A stretch of DNA of 64,000 bases from Woeseiaceae bacterium (GCA_028280615.1 JANQLK010000052.1:1-64000); one strand, 5' to 3'. Counted from the stretch's first letter, positions 48,628 to 59,685 are shown. Notes: generated by a model from the sequence alone, not told the origin. Numbers and translations: made by a program.

Positions 48628-51600
48628 TCAGGCAGGGCCGGCGTCCGACAGCTCGACGCGGAACAACAGCGTGTACAGAACGGGCACGACGAGCAACGTC
48701 AACGCGGTCGCGAACGCCAGGCCGAAGATGATCGTAATCGCCATCGGCGTGAACATCGCCGTGCCGCCCCACAACAACGGTGTCATACCCAGCACGGTTG
48801 TCGCCGTCGTCAGCAGGATTGGACGCAGCCGCTGTTGCGCCGCGTAGAACACGGCGTTTGCCGGTGATCGCCCGAAGTCCTTGATCTCGATCGCAATTCG
48901 ATCGAGCAGAACGATCGCGTTGTTGATGATGATGCCAGACAGTGAAATCAGTCCGAGGATCGTAAAGAAACCGAACGTCGATCGTGCGACCAGGAGTCCG
49001 AAAGTGACGCCAATCAGGCCCAGCGGGATGGTCGTCAGAATAATCAACGGACGGCGCAGGGAGTTGAACTGGGCCACGAGCAGCAGCAGGATCAACATGC
49101 CGGCTGCCGGCAATTCAGCGGCAATGGAGGCATTGGCATCCCCGGATTCCTCGGTCTCCCCGCCGATCTCAAATTCGTGGCCCAACGGCCACCTCGCCTG
49201 AGCCTGCTCGAGCCAGGGCTCGAGTTCGGCAACGACATCGGCCGCGCTGGCGCCCGGCCTGAGCTGCACATTGAGCGATTGCGTGCGCTCGCGGTCTCGG
49301 CGCTCGATGACGCCCGGTTCGAAGTCCAGCTCGGCATCCGCAACCTGCTTGAGCGGAACGTTGCGTCCGGTTGCCTGCGAAAACACGGTCAGGCCTTCCA
49401 GCTTGCTGATGTCCTGCCGATAGGCGGCCGTGGTGCGAAGCGTGATGGGAATGATCTCATCGGCCTCTCGATACTGTGTCAGATCGAGCCCCGTGAGGCT
49501 CGCCTGTAGCGAGTAGGCTACGTCTTCACTGGTCACGCCTGCTCGTCTTGCGAGCTCCTGGTCGACCCGGATTCTGAGCTTCTTGGTTTGCAGACCCCAG
49601 GTGTTGTTTGCGTCCAACACGTCCGGTAGCGAGTAGAGGTAGTCGGTGACCTCGCTTGCCATTCGATACAGGACGTCGAATTCGTAGCCTGAAAGCCGCA
49701 CGATGATCGGATAGTCGACGGGCGGGCCGTTTTCGAGGCGCTTGATCTGCGCGTTGAGATCAGGGTGACTCGCGCGGACGAAATCTTCCATGCGACGCAT
49801 CACTGCATCGACCCGCTGGCCCTCGAAGGTGTTGACGATCACGAAGGTATTGGCGGGATTCGGATTTGGCGGGTTCAAGCTCAACATGAACCGAGGTCCG
49901 CCATCCCCAACGAAGCTCAGCCAGTTCTGCACCGTTGCACCCTCGGACTCATAAAATGCCCGCCTGATGAAGGAATCGACAGATTCGACGACCGCCTGAC
50001 TCGATTCGATGGACGTGCCGAGCGGCATCTCGAGTTTCGCTGTGAAAATCGGGTCTTCCGATGGCGCGATAAACTCCTGGCGGACCATTCCCATTCCGTA
50101 AATTGCAAGCGCGAACAAAGCAATGACAAGCAAGAGGAACTTCAACGGATTGTGGACGGCGGCGGTCAGCAGTCCCCTGTACGCGCCGTACCAGCGGCCG
50201 CTGAACGCTTCATCACGCGACGACTGCACTCTGTCGACCTTGAGTGCGACCGTTGTCAGCATAGGGATGAACGTCATCGCGAGCAGCCACGAGATGATCA
50301 GCGTGATCGCGACGACGAAAAAGATGTCGGATGTGTATTCGCCAACGGCGGACTTGGCCATCGCAATCGGCATGAATGCGATGGCCGTGGTCAGAGAAGA
50401 GATCAACAATGGTGCCTTGAGTTCCTGGCCGGCCTCGACTGCCGCCTCGACCGCAGCAGACCCTTGTTCTCTCTTGACGAGTATCGACTCCGTCATGACG
50501 ATCGCATTGTCGACGAGCAGTCCGAGCGAGATGATCAGCGCGGTCAATGAGATCTGATTGATCGTGATGTCGAAGACCTGCATTGCAAAGAACGTGGAGA
50601 CGATCGTCGTTGGAATCAGCGCGCCCACGACGAGGCCGGTCCGAATCCCGAGGAACCCGATCATGACCAGGATGACGATACCCACGGCCTGCATGAGGTT
50701 GTTCGTGAAGCTGTCGACGTTTGTGCGAACGAGATCGGCCTGGAACCAGATCTTCTCTATGTTGACGCCCCAGGGGTAGAGCGCGATAAGCTGCGGCATC
50801 AGCTCGTCCAGCCGCTCACCGAGCTTGAGAATATCCCCGCCCTCGCGCATCGAAATCGCCAAGGCAAGTGCCGGCTCGCCATTGACACGCGCAACGCTTT
50901 GCGGTGGGTCCTTGTAGCCCCGATAGATGTCCGCGATGTCCTCGAGATAAACCAGCGCACCGTTCGGCAGCTGGATGACGGCCCGCCTGAGGTCCTGCAA
51001 TGACTCGTAATTGCCCGTGGGCTCGAGTGCAATTCTTTCGCGGCCGCTAAGGATGTCACCGCCAGATGACAGGATGTTGGCGGATGCGAGCGTCGCCGCG
51101 AGTTGCTGTGGCGACAGCCCGAACTCGGACAGGCGCGAGTTGTTGTACTCGACGAAGACGACTTCCTGCTGCGCGCCGTGAATCTCGACCTTGGCGATGT
51201 CCGGCTCCTTGAGAAGAACATCGCGTAGCTCGTCGGCCACATCCTTGAGCTCGGCGTAGCTGAAGCCATCGCCCGTCAGCGTGTACACGCTGCCGAAAAC
51301 GTCGCTGAACTCATCGTTGACTACGGGGACGGTAGAGCCCTGCGGCAGTTCCTCGACCACGGTCTCTACCTTGCGGCGCAGATCGTCAAAGATCGGCCGC
51401 ATGATCCGGTAGCTCTCCTTGAAGTTGACGGTGATAATCGAAATGCCCGTTCGCGACTCGCTGATGATGTTGTCGACCTCCGGCATCTCCTGGACTTTTT
51501 TCTCAATCTTGTCGGTGACGAGTTCTTCGACGCGCAGGGGGCTCGCGCCCGGGAAACGGGTGGTGATGAGCGCAGTTCGAATCGTGAAGCCGGGATCCTG

Positions 51601-51705
51601 TGCCTTGGGTATGTCCTGATAGGCGAAGATGCCGGCGAGAACCGCGAGCACGATCACGGTGAGCGCGACGCGATTGTTGTCGATGGCGACCTGTGTCAGT
51701 GACAT
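48628..51705 (-). CDS. RND efflux transporter permease
   Basis: About 1025 aa; FPGASPLRVEELVTDKIEKKVQEMPEVDNIISESRTG; VLDRIAIEIKDFGRSP. Confidence 0.96.
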   Translation of the reverse strand: MSLTQVAIDNNRVALTVIVLAVLAGIFAYQDIPKAQDPGFTIRTALITTRFPGASPLRVEELVTDKIEKKVQEMPEVDNIISESRTGISIITVNFKESYRIMRPIFDDLRRKVETVVEELPQGSTVPVVNDEFSDVFGSVYTLTGDGFSYAELKDVADELRDVLLKEPDIAKVEIHGAQQEVVFVEYNNSRLSEFGLSPQQLAATLASANILSSGGDILSGRERIALEPTGNYESLQDLRRAVIQLPNGALVYLEDIADIYRGYKDPPQSVARVNGEPALALAISMREGGDILKLGERLDELMPQLIALYPWGVNIEKIWFQADLVRTNVDSFTNNLMQAVGIVILVMIGFLGIRTGLVVGALIPTTIVSTFFAMQVFDITINQISLTALIISLGLLVDNAIVMTESILVKREQGSAAVEAAVEAGQELKAPLLISSLTTAIAFMPIAMAKSAVGEYTSDIFFVVAITLIISWLLAMTFIPMLTTVALKVDRVQSSRDEAFSGRWYGAYRGLLTAAVHNPLKFLLLVIALFALAIYGMGMVRQEFIAPSEDPIFTAKLEMPLGTSIESSQAVVESVDSFIRRAFYESEGATVQNWLSFVGDGGPRFMLSLNPPNPNPANTFVIVNTFEGQRVDAVMRRMEDFVRASHPDLNAQIKRLENGPPVDYPIIVRLSGYEFDVLYRMASEVTDYLYSLPDVLDANNTWGLQTKKLRIRVDQELARRAGVTSEDVAYSLQASLTGLDLTQYREADEIIPITLRTTAAYRQDISKLEGLTVFSQATGRNVPLKQVADAELDFEPGVIERRDRERTQSLNVQLRPGASAADVVAELEPWLEQAQARWPLGHEFEIGGETEESGDANASIAAELPAAGMLILLLLVAQFNSLRRPLIILTTIPLGLIGVTFGLLVARSTFGFFTILGLISLSGIIINNAIVLLDRIAIEIKDFGRSPANAVFYAAQQRLRPILLTTATTVLGMTPLLWGGTAMFTPMAITIIFGLAFATALTLLVVPVLYTLLFRVELSDAGPA

Positions 51706-51722
51706 GGCTCAGGGTCGCCCGG

Positions 51723-52865
51723 CTATTGCACCAGCACGCGCTGGCCGGGCCGGATTACCGAAACGCCCGCGATGATCACGTCATCGCCCGCCACGAGGCC
51801 GTCGACGATCTCTATCCCGTTTTGGGTAAGCTCGCCCAGCTCGACCCGGCGCCGCCTGACCAGCGCCTCGCCCTCGACCTCGCCGGCCTCGGCAACATAG
51901 ACGTAGACGCCGTCCGGATCATTGACGACGGCTGCGAGCGGCAGGAGGAACGTGTCTTCGAGCCGCGCGGTTGCAAGTTCGAACGTCACGTCAGCGGCGA
52001 GACCGGACCGCAGCGATGGGTGCTCTTCACTGACGCGCACGACGACGGGAAACACGGCGGCACTGCCGGACGTCGACACCTCGGTCACCTCACCCGCGAT
52101 ACGCGTATTCGGAATCGCGCTGAACACCAGACTAACCGGCGTCGTTCTGTCGACGAACGCGATCAGGCTCTCCGGCACGTCGAGCTCGACTTCGAAGTCG
52201 GTTCCACAGCTCACGGCGCCCACCTGCTGCCCTGACGCCACGTTCTCGTTAACCTCGACGTCGATCGACGCAATCGAGCAGTCCTCCGAGGCGGTCAATC
52301 GTGTATACGACAGGTTGAGGCGCGCGATCTCGAGGGCCTTGGTGGCGGCACGAACCTGGGCCGACGCCGCCTCCGCCGTCGCGCGGGCCGCGTCGAGTTC
52401 ATTGAGCGAAGCGTTGTCGTTGGCATACAGTCCTTTTGTCCGATCGTAGGACGACTTCGCGTTTCGTTCACCGGCCTGCGCCTCGACCAGGCTTGCCTGT
52501 GCCTGCTCCACCTGCAGCACGAAGCTGTCCGAGTCCAGCTCGGCGATCAGGTCGCCTCGACTGAGCCGCTGACCGATCTGGACGGGCAGATGAGTGATCG
52601 TGCCGGATACCTTGAAGCTCAGGCGCGACTCGCGGGTGGACTTCAGTGTCCCGCTGAACGTGCGATCCCGGCCCGACACGTTGTCGGCGACCGTGAGATA
52701 GCGGACCGGCCTCAGGATCTCCTCCTCGACGTCCCGGGATTCGTTACAGGCGGCGAGCAGCGTCAGAACGATAGCGCCGGCAAGCCACGATCGTCCTGTT
52801 CGCCGATGCTGCCGAGACGTGTCGAACGATTGCCGTCGTAGCCGGCGGCGGATGGTCAGGTTCAT
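51723..52865 (-). CDS. RND periplasmic adaptor (membrane fusion protein)
   Basis: Lipobox LTLLAACNES; coiled-coil AQASLVEAQAGERNAKSSYDRTKGLYAND; barrel-sandwich region. Confidence 0.93.
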   Translation of the reverse strand: MNLTIRRRLRRQSFDTSRQHRRTGRSWLAGAIVLTLLAACNESRDVEEEILRPVRYLTVADNVSGRDRTFSGTLKSTRESRLSFKVSGTITHLPVQIGQRLSRGDLIAELDSDSFVLQVEQAQASLVEAQAGERNAKSSYDRTKGLYANDNASLNELDAARATAEAASAQVRAATKALEIARLNLSYTRLTASEDCSIASIDVEVNENVASGQQVGAVSCGTDFEVELDVPESLIAFVDRTTPVSLVFSAIPNTRIAGEVTEVSTSGSAAVFPVVVRVSEEHPSLRSGLAADVTFELATARLEDTFLLPLAAVVNDPDGVYVYVAEAGEVEGEALVRRRRVELGELTQNGIEIVDGLVAGDDVIIAGVSVIRPGQRVLVQ

Positions 52866-55216
52866 CGTGAGCGTCCCCCGAGATTCTCTCTTAGCTGGGT
52901 TGCCAGTTCTTCGCGCTCGTCCGGCGGAAGCAGAAAGTCGTAGCCTCCCGTTGCGCGCTGCAGCGCCATAACCGTGGTCAGGAAGCGATACAGGGAGTCG
53001 GCCGCCGCCGCATCCGCCGACAGGCTTGCATCCTGGGCATCGAGCAGGTCAATGATGGTCTTGGTGCCGCGCGCGTAGGCGTCCGCGACGAGTTCGAAGT
53101 TGCGCCGCGAGGACTCGGCGGCAACGCGAGTCAGGTCGATGCGGCCGTAATCCGCCTGCGCCGCGTACAGCTGAAGACGAATGCGTTCCTCGACCTTTTG
53201 CGCCGCGGAGATACGCAAGGCACGAAGCTGCATGAGCTCGAGGCTGGCCCGCGATATATCTGCGCGACGACCGCCGCCATTGAACAGCGGTATCGTCGCC
53301 TGGACGCTGACGTTCCAGTCGTCGATGTCCTGCCCGGCCAGAGGGCCGCCGCCGACGCCGGACTGTCCCAGGTTGCTTGTGTACTGGCCGCCGACGGAGA
53401 ATTGGGGCAGCCAGGTCTCGCGCCGCACGCTCTTGAGCTCCCGCTCCTTGGCGAGTATCTGCGCATCGACCTGCGCAATCTCTGGCGCCTCGTTGACACC
53501 CCGCGCGACGACCAGCTCGGAAAACAAGCGGTAGTCCGCGGGACTCGTGATCAGCCGGTCGAACTCGCGCCGGGTCAACACGAACGGTTCGTTAAAGGCC
53601 GCCTCCCGCAGAGGCACACGCCCGTCCAGCGGCAGATTCAGAAAGCGATTGAGCTGGTTCCAGGCCTGGTCGACAGCGGCACGCGCATCGAGTACACGAA
53701 TCTGGGCGCGCGCCTCTTCCGCTTCCCATCGGTAGATGTCCGCGGAAGACGACATGCCAAGATCGACGCGATTCTTCGCGAGTTCGAGGTTCCGCCGCGT
53801 AACGCTCAGGTTGTTCTCCTCGACGCCCAGCTGCGAACGCGCATTGAGCACCGAGTAGTAGGCAGACGTCGTGAGCTGCACGATGTCGAGCCGGAACTCG
53901 GACAGGCTCTCCTCACGAGACACCTGCAGTTGCCGCTGGATAGTCAGGTTGGCGGCAAGCGGATCGGCGTAGATGACCTGCCGCAGCGCCAGCGCCGCAT
54001 CCGTCGAACGCTCAGCGAAGAAACCGGTCTGAACCGCGGGTGACGTCCTGCGCTGGGTACTGCTGGCCGATGCGTCGAGTTGCGGCAGTAGATTGGCGCG
54101 CGCATTGGCAATGTCCTCGGCGCCCGCCTCGGTACCGAAGGTCTGGGAAACGAGGTCCTGGTTCTGCTGCACGGCCCGTTCGGCGATCTCGACGAGACCG
54201 TACTCCTCACCGGTCGCGGGTTCCCGCTCGTTGATGAGCGTGGCGACGCTCAGGATATTGAAACTTGGCGATATGCCGAGTCGACGCGCCGTCTCCATGT
54301 TGATCGTGTACTTCTTGTCGCCGGTCGCGAACACCGGTTGATCCTCGGGCCGCTCGCCCAGCATCACGGCCTGCATATTGAGTGCGTTCAAACGCGCCTG
54401 GCGACCGATGTCTCGAGTCTCGGAGCTCGTCATGAGGAGGCCCGCATCCACGTCGCGGGTGCCGACGAAGCTGTAGCTCGCGAGTCCGCGCGCATTGATC
54501 GATTCGACCAGTGCGAGGAAGGCCTCGTCCGGCATTCGCGGCAGGCCCGACACGAAGACCGCATCCGTGCCCTCCGGTACCCGTTCGACGAGTTCGTGAT
54601 CCTTACCGTCATGGCGTATCTCGATGAGTTCCTGGCCTCGCTCGACGACGACCGCGTTCGCGGACTCGCGAAGCTCGGGAATCGACTCCGACAGCTCTCT
54701 ATCGATGAACAGGGCGATCCGGTCGGCGTCCACGAGCTGCGAAATCGCGTCGAGGTCCTCGCCGAAATTCGCATAGACGATCAGGTAGCTCAGATTCGAA
54801 ATGCCGGACTTGCCGTCAACGGGAGGCGACGCCAGCAGGCCGGGATCGAGAATCATCGGCAAGAATGTCGGCTTCGGGTAGGCGGCCCGCTGAGTACCGA
54901 TCTGGCTCGAGATGAAACCGGTGATCAGCAGCATGTCGATCTCGGGATCGGCGTACGCGGCGTCGAAGGCTGCTTCGATGCCATCGCTGGTCCAGTTTCC
55001 GGGAAACTCACGCAGCCGAACGTCGAACTCCCGGGCGGTCAGATCGAGCAATTCGTCGATGTAGAATTGCCGCTGGTCCTGCAGACGGTCACCGGGGCCA
55101 TCGGAGATGACCGCAACGTCGACGCGTTGCTGTGCAACGGCCAGTTGTGCAGCGAACGCAAGCGCAAGTATCAGGACACGAACAGGCGACTCGTAGTGCC
55201 GCTGTAGATCTCGCAA
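52862..55216 (-). CDS. TolC-family outer membrane protein with N-terminal substrate-binding-like domain
   Basis: C-terminal half TolC-like (RNLELAKNRVDLGMSSSADIYRWEAEEARAQIRVLDARAAVDQAWNQLNRFLNLP); N-terminal ~300 aa has type I periplasmic-binding-protein character. Confidence 0.85.
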   Translation of the reverse strand: MRDLQRHYESPVRVLILALAFAAQLAVAQQRVDVAVISDGPGDRLQDQRQFYIDELLDLTAREFDVRLREFPGNWTSDGIEAAFDAAYADPEIDMLLITGFISSQIGTQRAAYPKPTFLPMILDPGLLASPPVDGKSGISNLSYLIVYANFGEDLDAISQLVDADRIALFIDRELSESIPELRESANAVVVERGQELIEIRHDGKDHELVERVPEGTDAVFVSGLPRMPDEAFLALVESINARGLASYSFVGTRDVDAGLLMTSSETRDIGRQARLNALNMQAVMLGERPEDQPVFATGDKKYTINMETARRLGISPSFNILSVATLINEREPATGEEYGLVEIAERAVQQNQDLVSQTFGTEAGAEDIANARANLLPQLDASASSTQRRTSPAVQTGFFAERSTDAALALRQVIYADPLAANLTIQRQLQVSREESLSEFRLDIVQLTTSAYYSVLNARSQLGVEENNLSVTRRNLELAKNRVDLGMSSSADIYRWEAEEARAQIRVLDARAAVDQAWNQLNRFLNLPLDGRVPLREAAFNEPFVLTRREFDRLITSPADYRLFSELVVARGVNEAPEIAQVDAQILAKERELKSVRRETWLPQFSVGGQYTSNLGQSGVGGGPLAGQDIDDWNVSVQATIPLFNGGGRRADISRASLELMQLRALRISAAQKVEERIRLQLYAAQADYGRIDLTRVAAESSRRNFELVADAYARGTKTIIDLLDAQDASLSADAAAADSLYRFLTTVMALQRATGGYDFLLPPDEREELATQLRENLGGRSR

Positions 55217-55385
55217 AACCCGTCTCCTGAGCGTAGTCCGCTGGCTGATGTCGGAATCATGTTCGTGTTCGAACTCAGCCGCGGACTCGCGACTGCCTGA
55301 TTAGCGGGCCTTCCGGACGTCTCCAGCAACCCCAATTTACACGATTTTTGCCGCGCCCCGGGGGCCTTTGCTGTGTATCGCCGAG

Positions 55386-56594
55386 TCACGCAGACAATCG
55401 GCGAATACAGTCGAGCGTCTGTTCGGCAATCTCCAGTTCTTCGTCGGTAGGCACAACCAGCACTTTTGCCTTGCCGTCGTCGGTCTGGATTTCCCGCGCT
55501 TCGTTGCCGCGAGTCGCATTCCTTTTCGGGTCGATTCGGATGCCGAGCGCATCGAGACCGCTACACGCGCGTGCCCGGATTTCACCGGCGTTCTCGCCGA
55601 TGCCCGCGGTGAAAACCACGGCGTCCACGCCGCCCATCGCCGCAACGTACGCGCCGATGTACTTCCTGATGCGGTAGCTATACACCTCTATGGCCAGCTT
55701 GGCGCGCTCGTCCCCGCTTTCAGCCAATCGCAACAACTCGCGCATATCGTTCTGATCGCTTATTCCCTTGAGGCCGCTGTCGCGGTTCAGCATCGATTCG
55801 AGCTCGTCATTGCCGAGACCCGTCGCCCTGGAGAGAAAGAAGATGATGGCCGGATCGAGATCACCGCTTCGAGTCCCCATGACGAGGCCCTCGAGCGGTG
55901 TCATGCCCATCGACGTGTCAATGCTCCTCCCGTTGACTACGGCGGCGGCGCTGGCGCCATTGCCGAGGTGCAGAATGACGAGTCTGAGCTCCTCGAGCGG
56001 CCGCCCGAGAAGCCGCGCTGCGCGCTTTGCAACGAAGGCATGCGACGTGCCGTGAAAGCCGTAGCGGCGGACGTGATGCTCTTCGTACAGCGAGTACGGC
56101 AGCGCATAAAGGTACGCATGCCGGGGAATGGACTGATGAAATGCCGTATCGAACACGGCGACGTGCGGCACGTTCGGCATGCTTGCCATCGCGACTTCGA
56201 TGCCGACGAGGTTCGCGGGGTTGTGCAGCGGCGCGAGTGGAATCTGTCCACGAATCCTGTCGATGACCTCGGCATCGATGATTGCGGGGGCCTTGAAGTC
56301 TTCGCCGCCATGCACGACACGATGGCCAACGCCGATCAGTCCCTCGAGGTTCGCGATTCCACCCGATTGGCCCAGCGCATCGGCGATCCACTCGAAACCC
56401 TCGCGGTGGTCGTCCACCTTTCCTTCTCGCACCGATGCGTGTGTGTTTGCACCTTCCTGCAATCGGTGGGTGAGGCAAGCGCGCTGTTCGCCGATTCGCT
56501 CGAGGAGACCTGATGCCAGCGCCCCGCGCTCGCTCATGTCGAATAGCTCGTACTTGATGGACGAGCTGCCCGCGTTGAGGACGAGGACCTTCAC
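55386..56594 (-). CDS. ackA: Acetate kinase
   Basis: MKVLVLNAGSSSIKYELF, GHRVVHGGE, VFDTAFHQSIP, HLGNGASAAAV, VFTAGIGENAGEIR. Confidence 0.98.
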   Translation of the reverse strand: MKVLVLNAGSSSIKYELFDMSERGALASGLLERIGEQRACLTHRLQEGANTHASVREGKVDDHREGFEWIADALGQSGGIANLEGLIGVGHRVVHGGEDFKAPAIIDAEVIDRIRGQIPLAPLHNPANLVGIEVAMASMPNVPHVAVFDTAFHQSIPRHAYLYALPYSLYEEHHVRRYGFHGTSHAFVAKRAARLLGRPLEELRLVILHLGNGASAAAVVNGRSIDTSMGMTPLEGLVMGTRSGDLDPAIIFFLSRATGLGNDELESMLNRDSGLKGISDQNDMRELLRLAESGDERAKLAIEVYSYRIRKYIGAYVAAMGGVDAVVFTAGIGENAGEIRARACSGLDALGIRIDPKRNATRGNEAREIQTDDGKAKVLVVPTDEELEIAEQTLDCIRRLSA

Positions 56595-58684
56595 GACGCG
56601 TCGGCCTGTGCCTGGATCGCCGTGATCGCAACCGTATTCACTATATCGGCAACCTTGCAGCCCCGGCTGAGATCGTTTACGGGCTTGTTCAGCCCCTGCA
56701 GGATCGGTCCGATGGCGACGGCATCGGCCGAACGTTGCACTGCCTTGTAGGTATTGTTGCCGGTGTTCAGGTCCGGGAAGATGAACACGGTCGCGCGGCC
56801 GGCGACCTCGCTTCCCGGCATCTTCTTGCTGGCTACGCCGGCGTCGATCGCCGCGTCATACTGTATCGGCCCTTCGATCAGCAGCTCGGGGTGTCGCTCA
56901 CGCGCGATGCGCGTCGCCTGCCGGACCTTCTCGACCTCGTCTCCGCTCGCCGACTCGCCCGTCGAGTACGAGAGCATCGCGACTCGTGGCTCGACTCCGA
57001 AGTCTCGGGCCGTCGCCGCGGAACTTGCTGCGATGTCGGCGAGCTGCTCCGGGTTCGGCTCCGGATTGATCGCGCAGTCGCCATAGACGAGAACGCGGTC
57101 GGCAAGGCACATGAAGAATACGCTCGAGACAACGGAACAACCCGGCGCGGTCTTGATGATCTCGAAGCTCGGGCGGATCGTATGCGCCGTCGTGTGGGCC
57201 GCCCCGGAAACCATGCCGTCCGCTATTCCCTTGTGGACCATCATGGTCCCGAAGTAGCTCACATCCGTCATCGTGTCGCGGGCGGCCTGTTCGGATATGC
57301 CCTTATGCTTGCGGAGCTCGAAGTAGGTCGCTCCGAAGTCATCCAGACGACTCGAGTTCGCCGGGTCCTCGATGGCAGCGTCGCCAAGATCGAGCCCGAA
57401 CTTGCCGATCATCTCCTGAATCGCCTGCGCATCGCCGAGCAGGGTAATACTCACCACGCCGCGCCTCAGGAGGATTTCCGCCGCACGCAGTATGCGCTCG
57501 TCCGTACCCTCGGGCAGAACGATGTGCTTGCGGTTCGCGGCTGCGCGTTCGAGAAGTTCGTATTCGAACATCATCGGCGTCACGCGAGTGGAGCGGCTGA
57601 CTTCGATTCGCCGCTCGAACTCGTCGAGGTCGACGTATGAGCGGAAGAGTCCGAGAGCGGCGGCAATCTTTCGGTCGTTTCCCGGGACAATTGAGGCCGG
57701 TAACTGGGCGACGTGCATTGCCGTCGCATAGGTATCGGTGGATACGAGAACGATCGGAACGCTGAGGTCGCCCAGACCGGCAAGGAGTTGGTCAATCTGT
57801 CGTTCGGGCCTGAGATCCCCGGTCAACAGCAGGCCGGCGACGCTGGGGGCACTTCGTGACAGGTTCGCCGCGAGGCAGCCGACCACGATATCGGCCCGGT
57901 CTCCGGGTGTAATGATCAGGCTGCCCTCATCGATGTGCTCGAGAAAGTTCGGTAGATGCATGGCGGCAACCCTGACGTCCCGCACGGCACGGTCGAGTGC
58001 GGCAACGTCACCGTACAGCAGCTCACCGCCCAGTTTACGCATGATCTCGCCCATCGTCGGGAACTTCAGCAACGGATCTTCCGGGAGCACCCAGACCGGG
58101 TCCTCATGAGGCCAGTCGTCGCTTAGCAGGGCATTGACTGTATCGCGGTCCTCCGCTGCGACACGGTTGACGAGCGTCGCTGCAATCGTGCAGCCGCCCT
58201 CCTCGAAGGCGTCATGGGCAAGGCGTATCGTCTCGACAACCTCCTCGACGTCCGGCTTGTCGCCCTTCGCTACGATCAGGACAGGGCAGCCGAGATGGTT
58301 CGCGAGCTGCGCATTGAAGTTGAATTCCAGTGCGGCCGTCTCCGCGACGTAGTCTGTACCGATACACACAACGAAATCGCACTGGCGCTGCAATGCCCGG
58401 TAGCTGTTGAATATCTTCTTCAGGATGACGCTGGTCGGCTCGTCTTTGAGCAGCGCGCTCGCCTCATCGTGGGTCAGTGCGTACATGGACGCGTGCGGCA
58501 GGTCGATGCCGAACAGCTTCTGCGCCAGTTCGATATCGTTATCGGGTTCGTCCGAGTCCGAGATGATCGGACGGAACACGCCCAGCCTGCCTACACGCCT
58601 CGAAAGAAGCTCGAGGATGCCCAGCAGCACGAACGTCTTTCCGCTGCGTGGCCCGATTGTTCCGATGTACAGGCTGTCCGACAC
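56591..58684 (-). CDS. pta: Phosphate acetyltransferase, long form with N-terminal DRTGG/CobB-like domain
   Basis: N-terminal IGTIGPRSGKTFVLLGILELL; C-terminal PEGTDERILRAAEIL, ATVFIFPDLNTGNNTYKAVQR, GPILQGLNKPVNDLSRG. Confidence 0.97.
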   Translation of the reverse strand: MSDSLYIGTIGPRSGKTFVLLGILELLSRRVGRLGVFRPIISDSDEPDNDIELAQKLFGIDLPHASMYALTHDEASALLKDEPTSVILKKIFNSYRALQRQCDFVVCIGTDYVAETAALEFNFNAQLANHLGCPVLIVAKGDKPDVEEVVETIRLAHDAFEEGGCTIAATLVNRVAAEDRDTVNALLSDDWPHEDPVWVLPEDPLLKFPTMGEIMRKLGGELLYGDVAALDRAVRDVRVAAMHLPNFLEHIDEGSLIITPGDRADIVVGCLAANLSRSAPSVAGLLLTGDLRPERQIDQLLAGLGDLSVPIVLVSTDTYATAMHVAQLPASIVPGNDRKIAAALGLFRSYVDLDEFERRIEVSRSTRVTPMMFEYELLERAAANRKHIVLPEGTDERILRAAEILLRRGVVSITLLGDAQAIQEMIGKFGLDLGDAAIEDPANSSRLDDFGATYFELRKHKGISEQAARDTMTDVSYFGTMMVHKGIADGMVSGAAHTTAHTIRPSFEIIKTAPGCSVVSSVFFMCLADRVLVYGDCAINPEPNPEQLADIAASSAATARDFGVEPRVAMLSYSTGESASGDEVEKVRQATRIARERHPELLIEGPIQYDAAIDAGVASKKMPGSEVAGRATVFIFPDLNTGNNTYKAVQRSADAVAIGPILQGLNKPVNDLSRGCKVADIVNTVAITAIQAQADAS

Positions 58685-58866
58685 TGAGGTCTCCGATGGA
58701 CCGGTATCGGCCCGCTGTCTCTTACCTGCTCCCGATCACGTGCACTAACAGCGAGTTGAAACAAGTTCAGGCAAGTGCAGCGCAACGAAGCAGCAGGCGA
58801 AATACCGCAGTGTACTAGCCGAAAATGAGGATTTTGAGACCGTTTCTGACGCCCCCGGTACGCCAG

Positions 58867-59685
58867 TCAGAATCGGAACACGATGCCGACGCTGGCCTCG
58901 ACGTTTCTGTCGTCGAAGACAATCGGGCTGTCGGCGACGTCACCCAGGAGCCGCTCGAAATCGAGGTCCGCATACAGGAACCAGGATTCGCCAAGGCGGT
59001 ACTCCGCGTTGATGTTCACGCCGAAGCTCTTGAGGCCACCGTTGGGCGTGTACTCGGGGAATCCGCTAGTGAGACTTTGCGCCGGTGTAATGCCGAAGTC
59101 CGTGCGCTGATTTTTCCCATCCGAGCCGCTGAGATCGGTCCCCACGGTGAGGAACAGCCGATCGTTCAGCGCGCGCCAGGTATAGGTGCCTGCCACAAAC
59201 CAGACGACGCCCTTGTCGCCCGTCGCCGGCGCGACGGAGAGGCCAAGCGACCACGGCCCGGAGAAGTACCGGCCGACTATCTCGAGCTCCAGCTCTTCGT
59301 CCTGGCTGCCGAGCCCCGCGAGGCGCGCATCGTCGTCGACCTCGCGCGTGTCCTCCTGTTCCAGTCGGAGCATCAGGCCGAATCTCCGGCCGAACACCCG
59401 GCTGTAGCCGAGCCCGTCACCGCTCAGGAACAGGTTGCCCCAGTCGGCCCGATAGGCGGCGATAAGAAACGGGTCGGTCTCGGTCGTACTGCGGTCGCTG
59501 CCCTGATAAGTCGGCTCCCGTTCCACGCCGGCACCCAGGCGGAGGTCCCACCGGCCGCGCCCGACCATACTCGCGCTGTTGCGGTAGCTGAGGTCCACGT
59601 CCAGGTGTTCCGGCCATTCCGCCTCGGCGCAGGCGGACCCTGCCACGGCCAGCAACACAAGTGCGAGCAGGCTCGACTTGTTCAT
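58867..59685 (-). CDS. MipA/OmpV-like outer membrane protein
   Basis: Signal peptide; WDLRLGAGVEREPTYQGSDRSTTETDPFLIAAYRADWGNLFLSGDGLGY ... VGIVFRF. Confidence 0.85.
   Translation of the reverse strand: MNKSSLLALVLLAVAGSACAEAEWPEHLDVDLSYRNSASMVGRGRWDLRLGAGVEREPTYQGSDRSTTETDPFLIAAYRADWGNLFLSGDGLGYSRVFGRRFGLMLRLEQEDTREVDDDARLAGLGSQDEELELEIVGRYFSGPWSLGLSVAPATGDKGVVWFVAGTYTWRALNDRLFLTVGTDLSGSDGKNQRTDFGITPAQSLTSGFPEYTPNGGLKSFGVNINAEYRLGESWFLYADLDFERLLGDVADSPIVFDDRNVEASVGIVFRF

Noticed and set aside
55368-56513. 381-aa plus-strand ORF
   Set aside because: Complete antisense shadow of ackA.
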